A DNA stretch of 64,000 bases from contig NZ_CP068083.1 in the NCBI RefSeq assembly GCF_016725325.1, positions 4,092,001 to 4,156,000 on the forward strand, written 5' to 3'. Origin of the DNA: Sphingobacterium spiritivorum. Its GTDB lineage: Bacteria > Bacteroidota > Bacteroidia > Sphingobacteriales > Sphingobacteriaceae. This document shows positions 1 to 9,183 of the stretch, in pieces. The notes under the pieces are model-generated. The model was not told the DNA's origin. It saw only the letters and a program-made list of their open reading frames with translations, and made no database searches. How positions within the stretch are numbered: the first letter of the stretch is position 1; each line of letters opens with the position of its first letter. The position numbers and the translations under genes were made by a program.

Positions 1-83
1 ATAGCAGAAATGAGTACTTCCCGATTCCTCAGGATGAAATCGATAAGAGTAACGGTACATTGAAGCAAAATGAAGGATATTAA
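1..83 (+). CDS. C-terminal end of a SusD/RagB-family outer-membrane lipoprotein (partial)
   Basis: The window opens inside a reading frame (codons from base 3) whose last 26 codons end at the TAA at 81-83. It contains EYFPIPQDEI and ends in LKQNEGY, the closing signature of SusD/RagB proteins (FPIPxxEI and a terminal QNxGY). SusD proteins are surface lipoproteins that bind glycans and form the lid of a SusC TonB-dependent transporter. The SusC partner would be expected just left of the window. Only the tail is visible, so substrate cannot be inferred. Confidence 0.8.
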   Translation, partial: SRNEYFPIPQDEIDKSNGTLKQNEGY

Positions 84-107
84 TCTGTAACGAAATCTGT
101 TGAGAGA

Positions 108-135
108 CGGGCTGCTCAAACAGCAGCTCGTTTTT
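108..135 (+). terminator. Rho-independent terminator after the SusD gene
   Basis: A 9-bp stem (CGGGCTGCT with AGCAGCTCG, one G-T pair) and a 5-nt loop are followed by TTTTT. It lies 25 bases after the SusD stop and closes that transcription unit before the carboxypeptidase gene. Confidence 0.8.
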
Positions 136-244
136 CTTAAATTGTTCCCTTCTATCAGCAATCAGATGGATTGTAAGCGCTTCTTTACAGTTAGTGTACT
201 CTGTACATGAAGGTTTTTATGATCTTTTTTGTATGTTTATCGCA

Positions 245-1558
245 ATGAAATTATATCTCTTTAGCTTCTTTGTTTCAGTACTGGTCTATATAATGCCTGC
301 TAAAGGGCAGATATCCAGTGATCTTCAACAGAAGTTTAATCAGGCAGAAGGGCTTAAAAAACACTTTTACGGTTTTTCACTTTATGATGCAGACAGTTCA
401 AGATTTTTATTCGGAATTAATGAGGAAAAACATTTTATGCCTGCTTCCAATACGAAGATATTTACACTTTTGGCAGCAATCCATACATTACCGGATTCCA
501 TTCCGGGACTTCAATATATAGAGAAAGGGGATTCACTGATCTTTTGGGGTACGGGCGATCCTACTTTTTTGCATAACAGATTGGATAGTCACAAGGTGTA
601 TAATTTTTTAAAAAACAGTGGTAAGCATCTTTATTATGTGCCCACAGCATCTAAAGAACCCTTCTATAGAAACGGCTGGTCAGTAGAAGACTATGATGAA
701 TATTATCAGCCAGAGATCAGCACATTTCCTGTTTACGGCAATGTCGTCACCTTCAGAGCCAGAGAAAGAGGGTCGTTGAGAGCTACACCGGATTATTTTC
801 AGAAAGATGTGCAGGTAAAAGATGATGAACGGAGCAGAGGTAAATTTAAACTAACCCGTGCCTTTGATAAAAATATCTTTTATATGTCCGATATCGACGT
901 GAAAAGAGGGTATGTTAATGAAAAGCCTTTTAAATATTCGGATAGTCTGTTTTTGAAATTGCTGGTGGACACCCTAAAGAAGGAAGTAAAAATGATTGCT
1001 TATGAAAAGCCCTCAGACGTAAAGACAGTATATTCCAACAGTAGAAATAAGATGTTGCGTGAAATGATGTTGCCTAGTGATAATTTCATGGCAGAACAGT
1101 TTCAGATGATGAGCTCGCTTGTCAGATACGGCGAATTTGATACTAACAGATTGCGGGAGTGGATGCAGCAGGAATACTATAAATACTTTACGGATAAAGT
1201 AGATCTGAAGGATGGAAGTGGTCTCTCTGTGTATAATCTGGTCACCCCGAGAAGTATAGCGGAGTTACTGGTTGTATTGCAAAAAGATATTCCGGATCCG
1301 GCGGTATTGCACAAACTCTTTCCGACAGGTGGGGTAGATGGTACGATCCGATCAGCTTATAAACTGGATAGAGGAGAACCTTTTGTGTGGGCAAAGACAG
1401 GCACGCTTAATTCGGTGCATTGTCAGAGTGGATATCTGATCACACGGTCAGGACGTAAACTTATATTTTCATTCCTGAATAATAATTTTGTGACTTCTGC
1501 GAGTACAGTACGTAGAGAGATGGTCAATATTGTGACGTACATACGTCAGAATTATTAA
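245..1558 (+). CDS. dacB: D-alanyl-D-alanine carboxypeptidase/endopeptidase, PBP4 (peptidase S13) family
   Basis: Penicillin-binding protein that trims the terminal D-Ala or cuts cross-links of peptidoglycan in the periplasm. All three active-site motifs are present: SNTK (Ser68-Lys71), SDN (about residue 278) and KTG (384-386). A long insertion between the first two motifs is typical of class C PBPs. The frame opens at 194, but I chose the ATG at 245 because it starts a normal signal peptide (MKLYLFSFFVSVLVYIMPAKGQ). The 437-residue length fits S13 enzymes. It follows a SusD terminator and is probably its own unit. Confidence 0.88.
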   Translation: MKLYLFSFFVSVLVYIMPAKGQISSDLQQKFNQAEGLKKHFYGFSLYDADSSRFLFGINEEKHFMPASNTKIFTLLAAIHTLPDSIPGLQYIEKGDSLIFWGTGDPTFLHNRLDSHKVYNFLKNSGKHLYYVPTASKEPFYRNGWSVEDYDEYYQPEISTFPVYGNVVTFRARERGSLRATPDYFQKDVQVKDDERSRGKFKLTRAFDKNIFYMSDIDVKRGYVNEKPFKYSDSLFLKLLVDTLKKEVKMIAYEKPSDVKTVYSNSRNKMLREMMLPSDNFMAEQFQMMSSLVRYGEFDTNRLREWMQQEYYKYFTDKVDLKDGSGLSVYNLVTPRSIAELLVVLQKDIPDPAVLHKLFPTGGVDGTIRSAYKLDRGEPFVWAKTGTLNSVHCQSGYLITRSGRKLIFSFLNNNFVTSASTVRREMVNIVTYIRQNY

Positions 1559-1617
1559 CATGGAGACACTAATATTTTTTAAATAAACGTTGTATATTCG
1601 GAGTTTAAAGACCCTTT

Positions 1618-2916
1618 ATGATAGCTGTTGAAAAGAACAACAAGAAAACAATACGTGCCTGGTCTATGTATGACTGGGCGAATTCAGCTTACAACCTGGT
1701 TATTACCTCTACAATATTCCCGGTCTATTACACCACGATCACCAATACAAAGGAACATGGAGATACAGTAACTTTCTTTGGAATCGAAGTGGTGAACACA
1801 GCATTGTCCAATTTTGCATTGGCCTTTGCCTATCTTTTCATGGCTGTATCCTTACCTTTTATTACTTCTTTTGCAGACGCTACAGGTCGCAAGAAGATGC
1901 TGATGAAGCTTTTCACGTACATAGGCGGAGCAGCTTGTATGGGACTTTACTTCTTTAAGCTGGAAACGCTGGAAATGAGCATTATATTCTTTGCTCTGGC
2001 CGCAATGGGTTATATCGGTGGTGTCGCATTTAATAACTCTTATCTTCCGCTGATTGCGACTGTAGATCAGCAGGACAGAGTCAGTGCACAAGGATTTGCC
2101 TACGGCTATGTAGGTTGTGTATTGTTGCAGATTATCTGTTTTGTTTTTGTCTTGAAGCCGGAATGGTTTGGGATTACGGATCTTTCATTTCCAGCGCGAT
2201 TATCCTTTTTCCTTGTAGGTCTTTGGTGGGTAGGTTTTGCCCAAATCCCGTTCAGGGTATTACCTTCTAATTCGGCTATGTCAGGTACCAAAGGGCTTCC
2301 TATGATACGGACAGTTAAAGAAGAATTTTTGAAAGTGTGGCATCGTATTTCACAGATAGAAGGTATCAAACGGTTTTTGCCGGCTTACTTTTTTTATGCA
2401 ATAGGTGTACAGACCATTATGATTGTGGCTGCAGCCTTTGGTGAAAAAGTACTTCATCTGGGGGCGCCTAAGTTGATTGGTACCATACTCTTAATTCAGT
2501 TAGTCGCCATTGCAGGAGCTTATCTGATGTCCGCATTGGCAAGCCGGATCGGCAATATATCAGTGCTTATTATGGTTGTCGTTATCTGGGTAGCTATTTG
2601 TATCGGAGCGTATTTTCTGACCAATGAGATCCAATTCTATATTATGGCGGTACTTGTCGGATTGGTGATGGGAGGTATACAATCGCTTTCCCGGTCTACT
2701 TATTCTAAATTGCTGCCTCAGAACATTGAAGATACGACCGCTTTTTTCAGCTTTTATGATGTCACCGAAAAACTGGCTATTGTTGTCGGCTTATTCTCTT
2801 TTGGTCTTATAGAGCAACTGACACATAATATCAGATATTCGGCATTATTTTTATCTTTATTTTTTGTAATTGGATTGTTACTGCTCTTCCGGGTATTAAA
2901 ATTCAATAAAGTCTAA
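1618..2916 (+). CDS. MFS transporter of the UMF1/Atg22-like family
   Basis: A 432-residue polytopic inner-membrane protein with about 12 hydrophobic segments. The N-terminal AWSMYDWANSAYN is the hallmark of the UMF1 group of major-facilitator carriers, distantly related to yeast vacuolar effluxer Atg22. A cytoplasmic-loop motif of MFS type (FADATGRKKMLM, about residues 83-94) follows the second hydrophobic pair. The substrate is unknown for most members. The next gene starts 25 bases downstream, so the two may be co-transcribed. Confidence 0.85.
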   Translation: MIAVEKNNKKTIRAWSMYDWANSAYNLVITSTIFPVYYTTITNTKEHGDTVTFFGIEVVNTALSNFALAFAYLFMAVSLPFITSFADATGRKKMLMKLFTYIGGAACMGLYFFKLETLEMSIIFFALAAMGYIGGVAFNNSYLPLIATVDQQDRVSAQGFAYGYVGCVLLQIICFVFVLKPEWFGITDLSFPARLSFFLVGLWWVGFAQIPFRVLPSNSAMSGTKGLPMIRTVKEEFLKVWHRISQIEGIKRFLPAYFFYAIGVQTIMIVAAAFGEKVLHLGAPKLIGTILLIQLVAIAGAYLMSALASRIGNISVLIMVVVIWVAICIGAYFLTNEIQFYIMAVLVGLVMGGIQSLSRSTYSKLLPQNIEDTTAFFSFYDVTEKLAIVVGLFSFGLIEQLTHNIRYSALFLSLFFVIGLLLLFRVLKFNKV

Positions 2917-2941
2917 TTTTAAGTTTTTGAAAAATTCACAT

Positions 2942-3670
2942 ATGAGAGTAGAGCTGTTTGTGCCGTGTTTTGTAGATCAGATGTACCCTGAAACAGCTTT
3001 CAATACGATAAAATTATTAGAGCGGGTAGGATGTGAAGTCAGTTATAATCCCGAACAGACCTGTTGCGGGCAACCAGCATACAATGCGGGTTTTTGGGAT
3101 GAAGCTAAAGAAATCGGCCATAAATTTTTAAATGATTTTAGTGAGGAGCATTATATCGTTGCGCCTTCCGCCTCTTGTGTAGGTATGGTCAAAAACGGCT
3201 ACGATGACTTATTTACAAATTCTGTAGAGCATAACCGTTGCAGGAATGTACAACGTAACGTATTTGAGATAAGCGAATTTCTGATTCACATTGCAAAGCG
3301 GGATTATTTTGGTGCCGAATTAGTCGGGACAGCAGTCTATCATGATTCCTGTGCGGCTTTACGGGAATGTAAAATTAAAGAAGAGCCCCGGCAGCTATTG
3401 TCCAAAGTTGGCGGACTCGAACTGATCCCGATGAAGGATCAGGAAACATGTTGCGGATTCGGAGGAACATTTGCGGTCAAGTTTGAAGGAATTTCTTCCG
3501 CTATGGCAGAGCAGAAAGTACAACATGCACTGGATGTAGAGGCAGACTATATTATTTCTACCGATGCCTCATGTCTGCTTCATCTGCAGGCATACATTGA
3601 TAAACATCAACTTCCTGTACGAACAATTCACCTTGTGGATGTCCTGACATCCGGATGGGCAAATATTTAA
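2942..3670 (+). CDS. lutA: LutA/YkgE-like (Fe-S)-binding protein with two CCG domains
   Basis: Two cysteine-rich CCG domains are visible: TCCGQPAYNAGF with a later SASC, and ETCCGFGGTF with a later DASC, each preceded by an upstream Cys. This arrangement binds an Fe-S cofactor in LutA, GlpC and heterodisulfide-reductase subunits. LutA works with LutB and LutC in L-lactate oxidation to pyruvate, but neither is in this window, so the pathway is inferred from family only. The frame can open at a TTG at 2927. The ATG at 2942 (MRVELFVPCFVDQ) matches the usual LutA N-terminus. Length is 242 residues, normal for LutA. Confidence 0.8.
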   Translation: MRVELFVPCFVDQMYPETAFNTIKLLERVGCEVSYNPEQTCCGQPAYNAGFWDEAKEIGHKFLNDFSEEHYIVAPSASCVGMVKNGYDDLFTNSVEHNRCRNVQRNVFEISEFLIHIAKRDYFGAELVGTAVYHDSCAALRECKIKEEPRQLLSKVGGLELIPMKDQETCCGFGGTFAVKFEGISSAMAEQKVQHALDVEADYIISTDASCLLHLQAYIDKHQLPVRTIHLVDVLTSGWANI

Positions 3671-3698
3671 CTATCAATAATCAATAATAAAACTTACT

Positions 3699-4577
3699 AT
3701 GAATTCTAGAAGAGATTTTCTGAAAAATTTAGGACTTGCTACTGCAGGTGTCGCTTTAGCACCAAACTTGGATTTGTTTGCTGCCAAAAAGCCTTGGTTT
3801 GAAATTTCCTTAGCGGAATGGTCATTACATAAGACTCTTTTTAAAGGAGATCTTAAAAACATAGATTTCCCTGAATTTGCGGTTAAAAAATTTGGAATAC
3901 ATGCAGTAGAATATGTAAACCAGTTCTTTAAAGATAAAGCAAAAGATATGACATATCTGAAAGATCTGAATCAGCGTGCTAAAGATAATGGTGTGCGTAA
4001 CGTTCTGATCATGATCGACGGTGAAGGATATCTGGGAGATGAAGATACTGCAAAACGTAAAGAAGCTGTAGAAAATCATTACAAATGGGTGGATGCTGCT
4101 GCATTCCTGGGTTGTCATGCTATTCGTGTAAATGCTGCCGGTAAAGGTACTCCGGAGGAAGTCAAAGGAAGAGTAGTAGAGAGTCTGAGTACACTTGCTG
4201 ATTATGGAAAAAAATCTAATATCAGTGTGATTGTAGAAAATCACGGTGGTATCTCTTCTCATGGAGACTGGTTGTCAGGAGTCCTGAAAGCAGTAGGAAA
4301 GAAAAATTGTGGAAGTCTCCCTGATCTGGGTAATTTTTATGAGTATGACCGTTACCAGGGAGTGACTGATCTGATGCCATATGCACATGGTGTTAGTGCC
4401 AAATCTCATGATTTTGATGCCGACGGAAATGAAACACAGATTGATTACGCTCGGATGATGAAAATTGTGAAAGATGCAAAATTTAAAGGTTTCGTAGGTA
4501 TCGAATACGAAGGAGATAAACACAGTGAGATTGACGGTGTATTATTAACTAAAAAATTATTGCAAAAATTCCAATAG
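3699..4577 (+). CDS. Exported sugar phosphate isomerase/epimerase (AP endonuclease 2-type TIM barrel)
   Basis: The N-terminus has a twin-arginine export signal (NSRRDFLKN followed by a short hydrophobic stretch), so the enzyme probably acts in the periplasm. The remainder is a TIM barrel of the xylose-isomerase-like superfamily. Conserved metal-ligand positions appear in order: Glu in VENHGG, Asp in LPDLGNF, His in AKSHDFD and Glu in GIEYEG. In Bacteroidota such proteins accompany secreted Gfo/Idh/MocA oxidoreductases in sugar modification. The substrate cannot be read from sequence. It follows the LutA-like gene by 28 bases and precedes an unknown secreted protein. Confidence 0.8.
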   Translation: MNSRRDFLKNLGLATAGVALAPNLDLFAAKKPWFEISLAEWSLHKTLFKGDLKNIDFPEFAVKKFGIHAVEYVNQFFKDKAKDMTYLKDLNQRAKDNGVRNVLIMIDGEGYLGDEDTAKRKEAVENHYKWVDAAAFLGCHAIRVNAAGKGTPEEVKGRVVESLSTLADYGKKSNISVIVENHGGISSHGDWLSGVLKAVGKKNCGSLPDLGNFYEYDRYQGVTDLMPYAHGVSAKSHDFDADGNETQIDYARMMKIVKDAKFKGFVGIEYEGDKHSEIDGVLLTKKLLQKFQ

Positions 4578-4608
4578 TATCTGTTATATAGATGCTTAAA
4601 TTTATTAT

Positions 4609-5505
4609 ATGAAGTATTGGTTTGTATCTGTCTGTTTGGGAATAGGGATATTGACTGTCCAGCATGCGCAAGCTCAAAAGCCTTCCGCTAAGGCTATGCA
4701 GGTCTGGCAGGACTCTTTGCTGAGTATCGGGAACAGGGTGTTTCAAAATCCTTCAGAACCCGAACGGATAGATGCCAACTTCAAATTTGTGAAGACGCTG
4801 GTCTCCGCATTAAAGGAAAAGAATTCGTTTGATTTTGGATTTGATCAGCTTAAAATGATCGCTGTCCTGAATTCTCCTGATAATAAATTTCGTATATTCT
4901 CCTGGAATGTACCTCTCAATGATGGTTCTTATCTCTATTACGGGAGTATTCAACTCAAAACCGGAAATGGAGAATTATCTTTGATTCCGCTACTGGATAA
5001 AACATTTGAGATTCAGCAGGCGGATCAGGCAGTTGTATCTTCTGCCAACTGGTATGGAGCTCAATATTATGAGATCATCCAAAATGCTGATCACTACCTT
5101 TTATTAGGCTGGAAAGGCCATAACCGTCTGTTTACACAAAAAGTTATTGAGGTACTGAGCCTCAAAGGCAAAGAAGCTACATTCGGAAAGAAAATGTTTT
5201 CAGATCAGCCTCAGATTTCCAGAAAAATATTCAATTATACCAGACAGGCCAGTATGCTGCTTCGCTATGATGCCGCAAAAAAGAGAATTGTATTTGATCA
5301 TTTAGTGCCTGCAGATAAAAGTCTGGAAGGAAAATATCAGTATTACGGGCCGGATCTGACGTATGATGCCTATGAGATTGTTCCTGCGAAGTTGTTTTTC
5401 AAATCAAATATTGAATTTATCAATCCTGTAAGGGGAGATGAAGATCAATATCTCAACCCTGCGCGGAAAAAAATTGAGAAGAAAAGTGGTTTCAATGCCA
5501 ATTGA
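4609..5505 (+). CDS. Secreted protein of unknown function
   Basis: I do not recognise a named family. The 298-residue protein starts with a clear signal peptide (MKYWFVSVCLGIGILTVQHAQAQ, cut after AQA) and has no later membrane segment, so it should be periplasmic or surface-exposed. The mature part is rich in aromatic and beta-strand-like stretches (YLYYGSIQL, YYEIIQNADHYLLLGW, YQYYGPDLTYDAYEI). It starts 31 bases after the sugar isomerase gene, suggesting co-transcription, but this does not fix a function. Confidence 0.7.
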   Translation: MKYWFVSVCLGIGILTVQHAQAQKPSAKAMQVWQDSLLSIGNRVFQNPSEPERIDANFKFVKTLVSALKEKNSFDFGFDQLKMIAVLNSPDNKFRIFSWNVPLNDGSYLYYGSIQLKTGNGELSLIPLLDKTFEIQQADQAVVSSANWYGAQYYEIIQNADHYLLLGWKGHNRLFTQKVIEVLSLKGKEATFGKKMFSDQPQISRKIFNYTRQASMLLRYDAAKKRIVFDHLVPADKSLEGKYQYYGPDLTYDAYEIVPAKLFFKSNIEFINPVRGDEDQYLNPARKKIEKKSGFNAN

Positions 5506-5638
5506 AACAAAAATATTTCTTTAATAAGCTGTATCAATTCAAAAAGTTTGTTTTCTTTGTAGCATTGTTTGTTAAAACAACGATTGATGATTTCCTTCAG
5601 CAGGCAATTATAACCATGTAAAATCTATAAAATATCAT

Positions 5639-7228
5639 ATGACAGAAGAAAGAGATGGAGTATTGGTCTCGCACCTGGCAAAACAGGGAGTTGATGACAA
5701 AATGGTAATGGGACACCCGGCAGGACTATTTGTCCTCTTCTTTACAGAAATGTGGGAACGTTTCAGTTATTACGGGATGCGGGCATTATTGACCGTGTTT
5801 TTAGTGAGTGAGATTGCCAAAGGTGGATGGGGCTGGAGCAATGAAGAAGCCATGAAGCTGTATGGTCTTTACACGGGACTGGTCTATCTGACACCTTTAC
5901 TCGGAGGGATTATTGCTGATAAGCTGACAGGTTATAAAAAAGCAATTCTGATAGGTGCTCTGATCATGACGCTGGGACATGCCTCTATGGCTCTCGAAGG
6001 ATTTTCAGGTAATTTCTTCTATTTAGGGCTAATTCTGATGATTCTCGGTAATGGTATGTTTAAACCGAACATTTCTTCCATGGTGGGTAAGTTATACCCG
6101 GATTCCAGTTCTAAAAAAGATGCTGCATATACTATTTTTTATATGGGGATCAATGCAGGTGCATTTTTAGGTATGTTGCTTTGTGGATATATTGGGGAGA
6201 AAGTGGGATGGCACTATGGCTTTGGATTAGCGGGTGTATTTATGTTTTTCGGTATGCTTCAGTTTTATTTCGGACAGCGAATCTTTGGTATTATCGGAGA
6301 GAGCCCGAAAGTATTAAAAGCTGACCATGATAAAAGAGTGGCTGCAAATGAAGAACAGGATGAAGTTATCCCTGCAAATGTAGTTCGTGACCGTCTGTTT
6401 GTGGTCGCTGCACTAATGATTGCCAGTATTGTATTCTTTTTTGCATTTGAGCAGGCTGGTGGTTCTATGACTATCTTTGCTAAAGACTATACACAGCGTG
6501 TACTGGATGGAGGTATGGCTTCTGCATTTAAATGGGTAGATGCGGCATTGACGATATTTCCAATGCTGATCGTTACGTTGGTATTAGGAAGCTTAGCAGC
6601 CAAAATCTATAAAAAATATCCGTTGACTATTATTTTTACAGCGGTCTCATTTGCTGTGATCTGGGTATTGGGTGTCTGGAAAGTACACCGTGAATTTACC
6701 TCTTTCGGTACTGAAGTTACGGTATCCTGGTTTCAGATTCTAAACTCTTTCTTTATCGTTACGTTAGCTTCTTCATTTAGTAAGCTATGGGAAAAAGTGT
6801 GGAATCCTTCAGGACCTGTGAAATTTGCGCTGGGGCTGATTTTAGTAGGAATTGGCTTTGCGGCCTTGTCATACGGTAGTATGTCTATTCCTTCCGGAGC
6901 AAAGACAGCTTCTGTAAGTATGATCTGGCTGGTATTGGCCTATTTCTTCCATACAACAGGAGAGCTGTGTCTGTCGCCTGTGGGATTGTCGTATGTGAGT
7001 AAGCTTTCTCCTAAGAAATTTTTAGGTTTATTATTCGGATTCTGGTTTTGTGCTTCAGCTATTGCCAATTTTCTTGGCGGATTTATGGGAGCCTATATCG
7101 ATAAGATCACAGAGACACATTCGATGTCTTATTTCTTTATGATTTTCACCCTTATTCCTTTTGCTACAGCCTTGATATTGATCCTGCTAAATCCGGTATT
7201 AAAGCGGATGATGCACGGAATTCATTAA
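5639..7228 (+). CDS. POT/PTR-family proton-dependent oligopeptide transporter, copy 1
   Basis: Inner-membrane symporter that uses the proton gradient to import di- and tripeptides. The family signature ExxERFxYYG is present as EMWERFSYYG (about residues 38-47), followed by GGIIADKLTGYKKAILIG, the PTR2 motif around helices 2-3. The second half has the conserved GELCLSPVGLSYVSKLSP. Length (529) fits bacterial POT proteins with 14 membrane helices. It is the first of three tandem paralogues on this strand, each ending in a similar LMHG/MMHG tail. Confidence 0.92.
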   Translation: MTEERDGVLVSHLAKQGVDDKMVMGHPAGLFVLFFTEMWERFSYYGMRALLTVFLVSEIAKGGWGWSNEEAMKLYGLYTGLVYLTPLLGGIIADKLTGYKKAILIGALIMTLGHASMALEGFSGNFFYLGLILMILGNGMFKPNISSMVGKLYPDSSSKKDAAYTIFYMGINAGAFLGMLLCGYIGEKVGWHYGFGLAGVFMFFGMLQFYFGQRIFGIIGESPKVLKADHDKRVAANEEQDEVIPANVVRDRLFVVAALMIASIVFFFAFEQAGGSMTIFAKDYTQRVLDGGMASAFKWVDAALTIFPMLIVTLVLGSLAAKIYKKYPLTIIFTAVSFAVIWVLGVWKVHREFTSFGTEVTVSWFQILNSFFIVTLASSFSKLWEKVWNPSGPVKFALGLILVGIGFAALSYGSMSIPSGAKTASVSMIWLVLAYFFHTTGELCLSPVGLSYVSKLSPKKFLGLLFGFWFCASAIANFLGGFMGAYIDKITETHSMSYFFMIFTLIPFATALILILLNPVLKRMMHGIH

Positions 7229-7245
7229 CAATAAGTTATTTACAT

Positions 7246-7275
7246 AAAAAAGCATCCTTAGGGATGCTTTTTTTG
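7246..7275 (+). terminator. Rho-independent terminator after POT copy 1
   Basis: AAGCATCC pairs with GGATGCTT across a 4-nt loop (TTAG), flanked by an A-run on the left and seven T on the right. It ends the first peptide-transporter unit, so the three paralogues are not one simple operon. Confidence 0.88.
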
Positions 7276-7286
7276 TATTAAGACCA

Positions 7287-7315
7287 TTTGGCAATAAGAT
7301 AAATTTATAACTTTG
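7287..7315 (+). promoter_or_regulatory. Bacteroidota sigma-ABfr-type promoter for POT copy 2
   Basis: TTTG at 7287-7290 and TAACTTTG at 7308-7315, 17 bases apart, match the Bacteroidota -33/-7 consensus. Transcription would start near 7322, about 20 bases before the ATG at 7342. It sits directly behind a terminator, which supports separate transcription of the second transporter. Confidence 0.7.
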
Positions 7316-7341
7316 TAGCTATTGTTAAGTTAAAATTTTAT

Positions 7342-9126
7342 ATGAATGATCAGAATCGTGCCGTTTCAGGCACGCTTGAAAAAGACGGTATAGATGGATC
7401 AACAGTGTTGGGACATCCATCCGGATTATTAGTTCTTTTCTTTACAGAAATGTGGGAGAGATTCTCGTATTACGGGATGCGCGTATTGTTGATTCAGTTT
7501 CTAACTTCTGCGGTTATATTCGGAAGTCCTTTTTCCGGATGGGGCTGGACAGCTGAACAGGCAGGGGCCTTGTACGGAACTTACGCTATGCTGGTATATC
7601 TGACTCCTATTCTGGGAGGTATCATTGCGGATAAATACATTGGTTCACGTAAAGCAGTTATTATAGGTGCAGCTGTCATGACCCTGGGGCATGCGGCGAT
7701 GGCATTTGATAATTCTTATATGTTTTTTGCCGGTTTGGCCTGTCTGATTATCGGTACAGGTTTTTTCAAACCGAATATGCCTTCTATTCTGGGAGAGATG
7801 TACAAGCACTTACCGGAGAAAAAAGATGGTGCATATACTATTTTCTACATGGGAGTAAATGCCGGAGCATTCTTTGGTATGATGCTATGTGGTTACTTAG
7901 CCGAAAAAGTAGGCTGGCACTGGGGATTTGGACTGGCAGGTATCTTTATGTTCCTCGGTACCATTCAGTTCTGGGCTGCAAAACCACTAATGGGTAACCT
8001 GGGGGTATTGGATAAGTCGGCTAAAGAAGATGCTGAAAAGAAAGCGAAGGAGAGCGAAGAAGAAAGTAAACGCAATCCGTACACTACCTTTGACATGGTG
8101 TTAATCGGCTTTATTACCGTTGTAGGTTTTATGTATGCATTCAACGATCCGCTTTCCAAAAACGGGGTTGTAGATATTTTTGAATTTATTGATACTTCTT
8201 ATCTGAGAGGACAATACCTGATGATATTTATAGCACTTATTGCTTTTATTTATCTGATCGTATCCCGTATTCTGCGCTATGGCAAGATCGTGCGTGACAG
8301 AATGTTTGCCGTTATCTTGCTTGCTTTCTTCCTGATCTTCTTCTTTATGAGTTTCGAGCAGGGAGCTACATCTCTGGTACTGGTAGCGCGTGATCATATT
8401 GACAGACAGCTTTCAGGCAATAGTCTGTTAATCTTCAATATTGTAAATGCCTTATTTACAATTGTACCGTTGACCATTATCTCATGGGTGTTGATTCTGC
8501 TGGCAAAAGCAACCTGGAAAAAAATAGCTCCTTCCAATATTATTTTGTTGATTTGTTTTGTGTTGATCTGGGGTGCAGCTATCTGGATGCTGACCAATGA
8601 ATTTACAGCCAAAACTTCAGAGATAACTGTTTCCTGGTTCTCTACACTTAACTCTTTCTTCATTATTGCATTAGCATCTTCTGTATCTAAAATCTGGGAA
8701 TCCAAATTCAATCCTTCTGCTGCATTTAAATATGGCTTCGGATTGGTACTGGTAGCGATCGGATTTTTAATATTGGGATTAGGTTCATTGGGCATCAGCG
8801 AGCATGTGAAGATATCGATGATCTTTCTGGTATTGACTTATTTGTTCCATACATTAGGCGAGTTGTTTATTTCTCCGGTAGGGTTATCTTATGTTTCTAA
8901 GTTAGTTCCTGCACGTATGCTGGCCTTTATGTTTGGGGTATGGTATCTGGCGATAGCGATTGCTCAGAAACTGGCTGCTATTCTGGGAGGTCAGGTGGAG
9001 ATTATCAAAGAGAATTACTCATTGAGTCACTTCTTCTTCCTGTTCACTATTATTCCGGCTGCAGCAGGACTACTGGTGATGTTGCTTAATCCGCTGATTA
9101 AACGACTTATGCACGGCGTAAAATAA
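7342..9126 (+). CDS. POT/PTR-family proton-dependent oligopeptide transporter, copy 2 (long form)
   Basis: Closest in the window to the preceding transporter; the two share long identical stretches such as LVLFFTEMWERFSYYGMR. The ExxERFxYYG signature is intact. At 594 residues it is about 65 longer than copy 1. The extra length lies mainly in a charged central segment around residues 225-245 (KSAKEDAEKKAKESEEESKR) and an additional hydrophobic pair after it, i.e. between the N- and C-terminal six-helix bundles. It has its own promoter and terminator. Confidence 0.92.
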   Translation: MNDQNRAVSGTLEKDGIDGSTVLGHPSGLLVLFFTEMWERFSYYGMRVLLIQFLTSAVIFGSPFSGWGWTAEQAGALYGTYAMLVYLTPILGGIIADKYIGSRKAVIIGAAVMTLGHAAMAFDNSYMFFAGLACLIIGTGFFKPNMPSILGEMYKHLPEKKDGAYTIFYMGVNAGAFFGMMLCGYLAEKVGWHWGFGLAGIFMFLGTIQFWAAKPLMGNLGVLDKSAKEDAEKKAKESEEESKRNPYTTFDMVLIGFITVVGFMYAFNDPLSKNGVVDIFEFIDTSYLRGQYLMIFIALIAFIYLIVSRILRYGKIVRDRMFAVILLAFFLIFFFMSFEQGATSLVLVARDHIDRQLSGNSLLIFNIVNALFTIVPLTIISWVLILLAKATWKKIAPSNIILLICFVLIWGAAIWMLTNEFTAKTSEITVSWFSTLNSFFIIALASSVSKIWESKFNPSAAFKYGFGLVLVAIGFLILGLGSLGISEHVKISMIFLVLTYLFHTLGELFISPVGLSYVSKLVPARMLAFMFGVWYLAIAIAQKLAAILGGQVEIIKENYSLSHFFFLFTIIPAAAGLLVMLLNPLIKRLMHGVK

Positions 9127-9137
9127 AAAATCTAAAG

Positions 9138-9165
9138 GCTTTCCTTATCCGGGAAAGCTTTTTTT
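9138..9165 (+). terminator. Rho-independent terminator after POT copy 2
   Basis: GCTTTCC pairs with GGAAAGC across a 7-nt loop, followed by seven T. It lies 11 bases after the stop codon of the second transporter. Confidence 0.82.
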
Positions 9166-9183
9166 AATATATCATAATACAAA

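Noticed and set aside
3825..4262. Long open frame (145 codons) on the minus strand inside the sugar isomerase gene
   Set aside because: It is antisense to a gene with clear TIM-barrel motifs, has no motif or signal peptide, and its composition (many Phe, Ile, Cys) is that of a reverse shadow.
8394..8795. 133-codon minus-strand frame inside POT copy 2
   Set aside because: Antisense to a well-supported transporter; no domain pattern and no promoter.
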